DNA from: Alphaproteobacteria bacterium
Lineage (GTDB): Bacteria > Pseudomonadota > Alphaproteobacteria > Sphingomonadales > Sphingomonadaceae
NCBI GenBank assembly: GCA_028869975.1
Contig: JAGWQR010000184.1
Coordinates: forward strand, 1-9,276
Length of the DNA stretch: 9,276 nucleotides
Direction: 5' to 3'
Shown: piece after piece, positions 7,207 to 9,276 of the stretch
Numbering within the stretch: the stretch's first letter is position 1
Layout: each line of letters opens with the position of its first letter
Made by a program: the position numbers and the translations under genes
The notes under the pieces: model-generated
What the model was told of the DNA's origin: nothing
Database searches by the model: none
The model's input: only the letters and a program-made list of their open reading frames with translations

Positions 7207-7866
7207 GTGCCCAAACCTGGATTAAAAGAAACTGTGACTGATTGTCCTGCCCCTGCCCAGCAGCCGCGCCGCGAGCAAATTCTCGATGCGGCCTTGGAAT
7301 TGTTCGCGCATCATGGTCTGAACAACGTCACCACGCGCCAGATCGCACAGCGGGTGGGGATCAGCCAGCCGTCGCTTTACGCGCATTTTCCCAACCGCGA
7401 AGCGATATGTGCCGAGGTTTGCCTGCGCGCGATGGATACGCTCTATGTCATGCTCACAACCGCGCTTGATCCCCTGGCCAGCTTGCGCACGCGGATCATC
7501 ACGCTCGGGCGCAATTATGTGCAATTCGGGCTGAACAATGAGGCGGCCTACCGCGTCGCCTTTATGGGTGATGTGACCGGAGACGAACTTCCCGAACGGG
7601 ATCGGGTGATGGGTGCTGGCTTGCGCGCCTATGAGGTGCTCTATGCACTGGCTGTGGAAGCCTGTGGTGGCGAATCGCATGATTGTGCGTTGCTTGCCCA
7701 ATCGATCTGGGCGTCAATCCATGGACTTGTGTCGCTTTTGCTTTCGTGCCGCGAATTCCCCTGGGTCGATATTGACGGCTTCATTGATCGGCACATTGAC
7801 ATTCTCGCCGATCAGCTCTGCCGCGCTTCTGTGCAGCAATCGGGGCCTTCCATGCGCCAGATCTAG
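7207..7866 (+). CDS. TetR/AcrR-family transcriptional repressor with WHG-type C-terminal domain
   Basis: No in-frame ATG exists upstream of the DNA-binding domain, so the start must be GTG or TTG. I chose GTG 7207 (219 aa), which has AGGT six bases upstream, inside the operator; GTG 7234 (210 aa) is nearly as plausible, while TTG 7192 lies within the operator. Numbered from GTG 7207, the helix-turn-helix region includes TTRQIAQRVGISQPSLYAHF at 42-61, then PNREA. This closely resembles TetR of Tn10 (TTRKLAQKLGVEQPTLYWH), keeping the equivalents of operator-contacting Arg28, Gln38, Pro39, Tyr42 and His44. The ligand-binding C-terminal part contains WASIHGLVSLLL (W168, H172, G173), a WHG-type pattern. 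As a dimer it should repress the efflux operon and itself until a ligand binds. The ligand is unknown, and the C-terminal domain is not TetR-like, so tetracycline sensing cannot be assumed. Confidence 0.92.
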   Translation: MPKPGLKETVTDCPAPAQQPRREQILDAALELFAHHGLNNVTTRQIAQRVGISQPSLYAHFPNREAICAEVCLRAMDTLYVMLTTALDPLASLRTRIITLGRNYVQFGLNNEAAYRVAFMGDVTGDELPERDRVMGAGLRAYEVLYALAVEACGGESHDCALLAQSIWASIHGLVSLLLSCREFPWVDIDGFIDRHIDILADQLCRASVQQSGPSMRQI

Positions 7867-7882
7867 GCATTATGGAAGGGCC
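7843..7882 (+). repeat. Imperfect inverted repeat spanning the regulator stop codon
   Basis: CCTTCCAT (7846-7853) pairs with ATGGAAGG (7872-7879). The stem extends by two more pairs beyond one G-G mismatch and has an 18-base loop containing the TAG stop at 7864-7866. No T-tract follows, so it does not look like an intrinsic terminator. It could be a weak attenuating or RNA-stabilising hairpin between the regulator and the deacetylase, or it may be chance. Confidence 0.25.
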
Positions 7883-7905
7883 GAACGTCTTGAACAGGGG
7901 CTTAC

Positions 7906-8847
7906 ATGTTTTGGAAATGGGTCTTGATGCTTGCTGCCCTGTTTGCCGCCTCGGGGCTCTGTGCCCGCCCCCATTCCGAGCAGGTGGCTTTCACTTTCGA
8001 TGATCTGCCGGGGCTGAGCCTGTCCACATCTCAGGAATTTGTGACCGCGTATAATACAAGGCTGATCGCCGGCCTCAGGCGGCATCATATCCCCGCGACC
8101 GGCTTCGTGAACGAAGGCAAACTCGATGCGCTGGTGCGCGAGCGCCAGATCGACATTCTCAAAATGTGGCTGGACGCGGGGTTTGCGCTGGGTAACCACA
8201 CCTATTCGCATATTTCGCCCAATGCCGTTGGCGCGAAAGCATATACCAATGATATTGCGCGTGGTGCGGTGGAGACACGCGCACTCGATGCCGCGCATGG
8301 CATTACGCTGCACTGGTTCCGCCACCCCTATCTCGAAACCGGTACCCCAGCAGACGAAAAGCACAAGATCGACCATTGGCTGCTTGAAAATCGCTACACG
8401 ATTGCACCGGTGACGATGGAAAATTCCGACTGGATGTTTTCCGAGCCTTACGATGATGCGCTCATGCGCCATGATGAAGCGGCGGCCAGCCATATCAAAG
8501 CGGCTTATCTTGCCTACACCGCATACATCGTGCCCTGGTACAGGCGTGCGGGGCACGCGCTGCTCGGGCGCGGCATGTCCTATGTCATGCTGCTTCATTC
8601 AACCCGGCTGAATGCCGATACGATCGACAAGCTCGCGGAGATTTTCGCGCGCAACCACCTCATGCCGGTTACACTCGAGAAGGCGATGGAGGATCGCGCC
8701 TATGAAATCCCCGATCCTTATACCGGTGCGGATGGCATTGACTGGCTGGAGCGCTGGGGACTTTATCTCAAAAAGGATTTGCCCTGGGATGATTTCAAGG
8801 AACCGCCCGAGGATATTCAGGCCTATTATAAGCGCGTGGATCGGTAG
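7906..8847 (+). CDS. Secreted NodB-type polysaccharide deacetylase
   Basis: A 313-aa protein from ATG 7906, preceded by an AGGGG ribosome site five bases upstream. Residues 1-20 form a signal peptide with likely cleavage after LCA, so the enzyme should act in the periplasm or outside. The carbohydrate esterase 4 motifs are in order and intact: TFDD (30-33; D32 catalytic base, D33 metal ligand), NHTYSH (97-102; H98 and H102 metal ligands), RHPY (139-142) and LLHS (229-232; H231 catalytic acid). The family removes N- or O-acetyl groups from glycans such as chitin, peptidoglycan or exopolysaccharide; the substrate here is not predictable. After the barrel, about 55 residues (259-313) rich in Asp, Glu, Trp and Tyr form a C-terminal extension. 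The gene starts 39 bases after the regulator stop with no evident promoter, so it is probably co-transcribed with it. Confidence 0.92.
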   Translation: MFWKWVLMLAALFAASGLCARPHSEQVAFTFDDLPGLSLSTSQEFVTAYNTRLIAGLRRHHIPATGFVNEGKLDALVRERQIDILKMWLDAGFALGNHTYSHISPNAVGAKAYTNDIARGAVETRALDAAHGITLHWFRHPYLETGTPADEKHKIDHWLLENRYTIAPVTMENSDWMFSEPYDDALMRHDEAAASHIKAAYLAYTAYIVPWYRRAGHALLGRGMSYVMLLHSTRLNADTIDKLAEIFARNHLMPVTLEKAMEDRAYEIPDPYTGADGIDWLERWGLYLKKDLPWDDFKEPPEDIQAYYKRVDR

Positions 8848-8870
8848 GGGGCGGCGATCTACCTCGCACA

Positions 8871-8894
8871 AAGCCACTAAGCCACGAAGCAAGA
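8871..8894. repeat. Short 8-bp tandem repeat, about three units
   Basis: AAGCCACT, AAGCCACG and the decayed AAGCAAGA follow one another at 8871-8878, 8879-8886 and 8887-8894. They lie in the 49-base space between the convergent deacetylase and GxxExxY genes and end three bases before the GxxExxY stop codon (8897-8899). From memory, similar CAAAG/CCACGAAG-type short repeats often flank GxxExxY genes; I could not verify this here. No terminator hairpin is visible in the same gap. Confidence 0.6.
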
Positions 8895-8896
8895 TT

Positions 8897-9276
8897 TCAG
8901 GACTCGTTCCCAAAACAACCATTTGCGATTCGGCGCACACCTTCTTTGAAGGTTGCGGCACCGAAATTGATGAGCAAACCAAGCGGCAGGTCGAGTAACC
9001 GGAGATAGGTTAGCAACTGCTTTGCATGCACGGGCGCGTGGGCTTCGGTTGACTTCAACTCAATCAGCAGCATTTCTTCAACGAGAATATCCGCTCGGAA
9101 GGCATTGTCGACGACAATGCCTTTATATCTTATCGGTACGACTCGCTGGCGCTCAAAAATAAGCCCACGCTCGCGCAATGCTTCTGACAGCAGAATTTCA
9201 TAAACACTTTCGAGCAAGCCTGGGCCAATTTCCCTATGGATATGAGGCCAATTTCCCTATGGATATGATAGCTGCA
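8897..9276 (-). pseudogene. GxxExxY-family protein with disrupted N-terminus, partial at window edge
   Basis: The frame ending at 8897 reads IHREIGPGLLESVYEILLSE, containing the G-x-x-E-x-x-Y signature, then FRADILVEEMLLIELKS, where an Asp followed ten residues later by E-L-K fits a PD-(D/E)XK nuclease-like core. KQLLTYLRLLDLPLGLLINFG is the family's conserved end. The function of the family is unsettled. The first possible TTG start (9217) lies after the signature Gly, so it is not a natural start, and the frame closes at a TAG (9259-9257). That stop lies in the second copy of an exact 23-bp tandem duplication, which shifts the frame. The family's expected A-A-I segment appears just upstream in another frame (9274-9266). 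I therefore call it broken, unless the duplication is an assembly error. It is visibly more AT-rich than its neighbours, consistent with acquired DNA. Confidence 0.7.
9223..9268. repeat. Exact 23-bp tandem direct duplication
   Basis: The 23 bases at 9223-9245, beginning GGCCAATTTCCCTATGG, are repeated without change at 9246-9268. Because 23 is not a multiple of three, the duplication shifts the reading frame of the GxxExxY gene and brings a TAG into frame in the distal copy. The repeat ends eight bases from the window edge. Confidence 0.9.

Noticed and set aside
7843..7882. Intrinsic terminator between the regulator and the deacetylase
   Set aside because: The stem is interrupted and has an 18-base loop with no T-tract, so it is kept only as a low-confidence inverted repeat.
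7906..7965. Lipoprotein signal in the deacetylase (Cys at residue 19)
   Set aside because: The residue before Cys19 is Leu, which does not fit a lipobox; cleavage after LCA by signal peptidase I fits better.
7870..8598. A 242-codon minus-strand frame opposite the deacetylase
   Set aside because: The plus-strand deacetylase has a signal peptide, ribosome site and complete catalytic motifs; the antisense frame has none of these.

Overview
The window looks like chromosomal DNA of an alphaproteobacterium, most likely a sphingomonad. This is an inference from the GC-rich, alphaproteobacterial-style coding sequence and from a PCMT-like gene translationally coupled to a TolC-type outer-membrane gene, an arrangement I associate with that order. 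No rRNA, tRNA, CRISPR array, transposase or integrase was seen, and no stretch over 300 bases lacks a gene.

Layout. (1) Bases 1-1481, minus strand: a shortened protein-L-isoaspartate methyltransferase-like gene overlaps by ATGA the start of a TolC-class outer-membrane gene that runs off the left edge. A good sigma70-like promoter lies just upstream at 1504-1533. (2) Bases 1580-7148, minus strand: a complete three-gene RND efflux operon, in transcription order adaptor lipoprotein, inner-membrane pump and NodT/OprM-class outer-membrane lipoprotein. The genes are joined by 4-base GTGA and ATGA overlaps. (3) Bases 7169-7201: a perfect 33-bp inverted repeat made of two abutting 13-bp palindromes, each identical in its core to the Tn10 tet operator O1. 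It covers the spacer and -10 of the predicted efflux promoter. (4) Bases 7207-8847, plus strand: a divergent TetR/AcrR-family regulator whose recognition helix closely resembles TetR, then a secreted NodB-type polysaccharide deacetylase 39 bases downstream. (5) Bases 8897-9276, minus strand: a GxxExxY-family (PD-(D/E)XK-like) gene whose N-terminal region is broken by an exact 23-bp tandem duplication. Short 8-bp tandem repeats lie at its 3' side.

How it probably works. The regulator would sit on the paired tetO-like sites and repress both the efflux operon and itself, with release on binding an unknown ligand. The pump would then assemble as adaptor, trimeric permease and outer-membrane channel and export that ligand or related compounds. 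The deacetylase probably shares the regulator's transcript, which would link efflux control to envelope-glycan modification. The PCMT-like/TolC pair seems an independent unit with its own promoter. The GxxExxY remnant looks like accessory DNA.

The most interesting signal is the regulator and operator pair: a chromosomal RND repressor that seems to have kept both the DNA-reading residues and the operator core of the classical tetracycline repressor, with the two operators packed only 14 bp apart.
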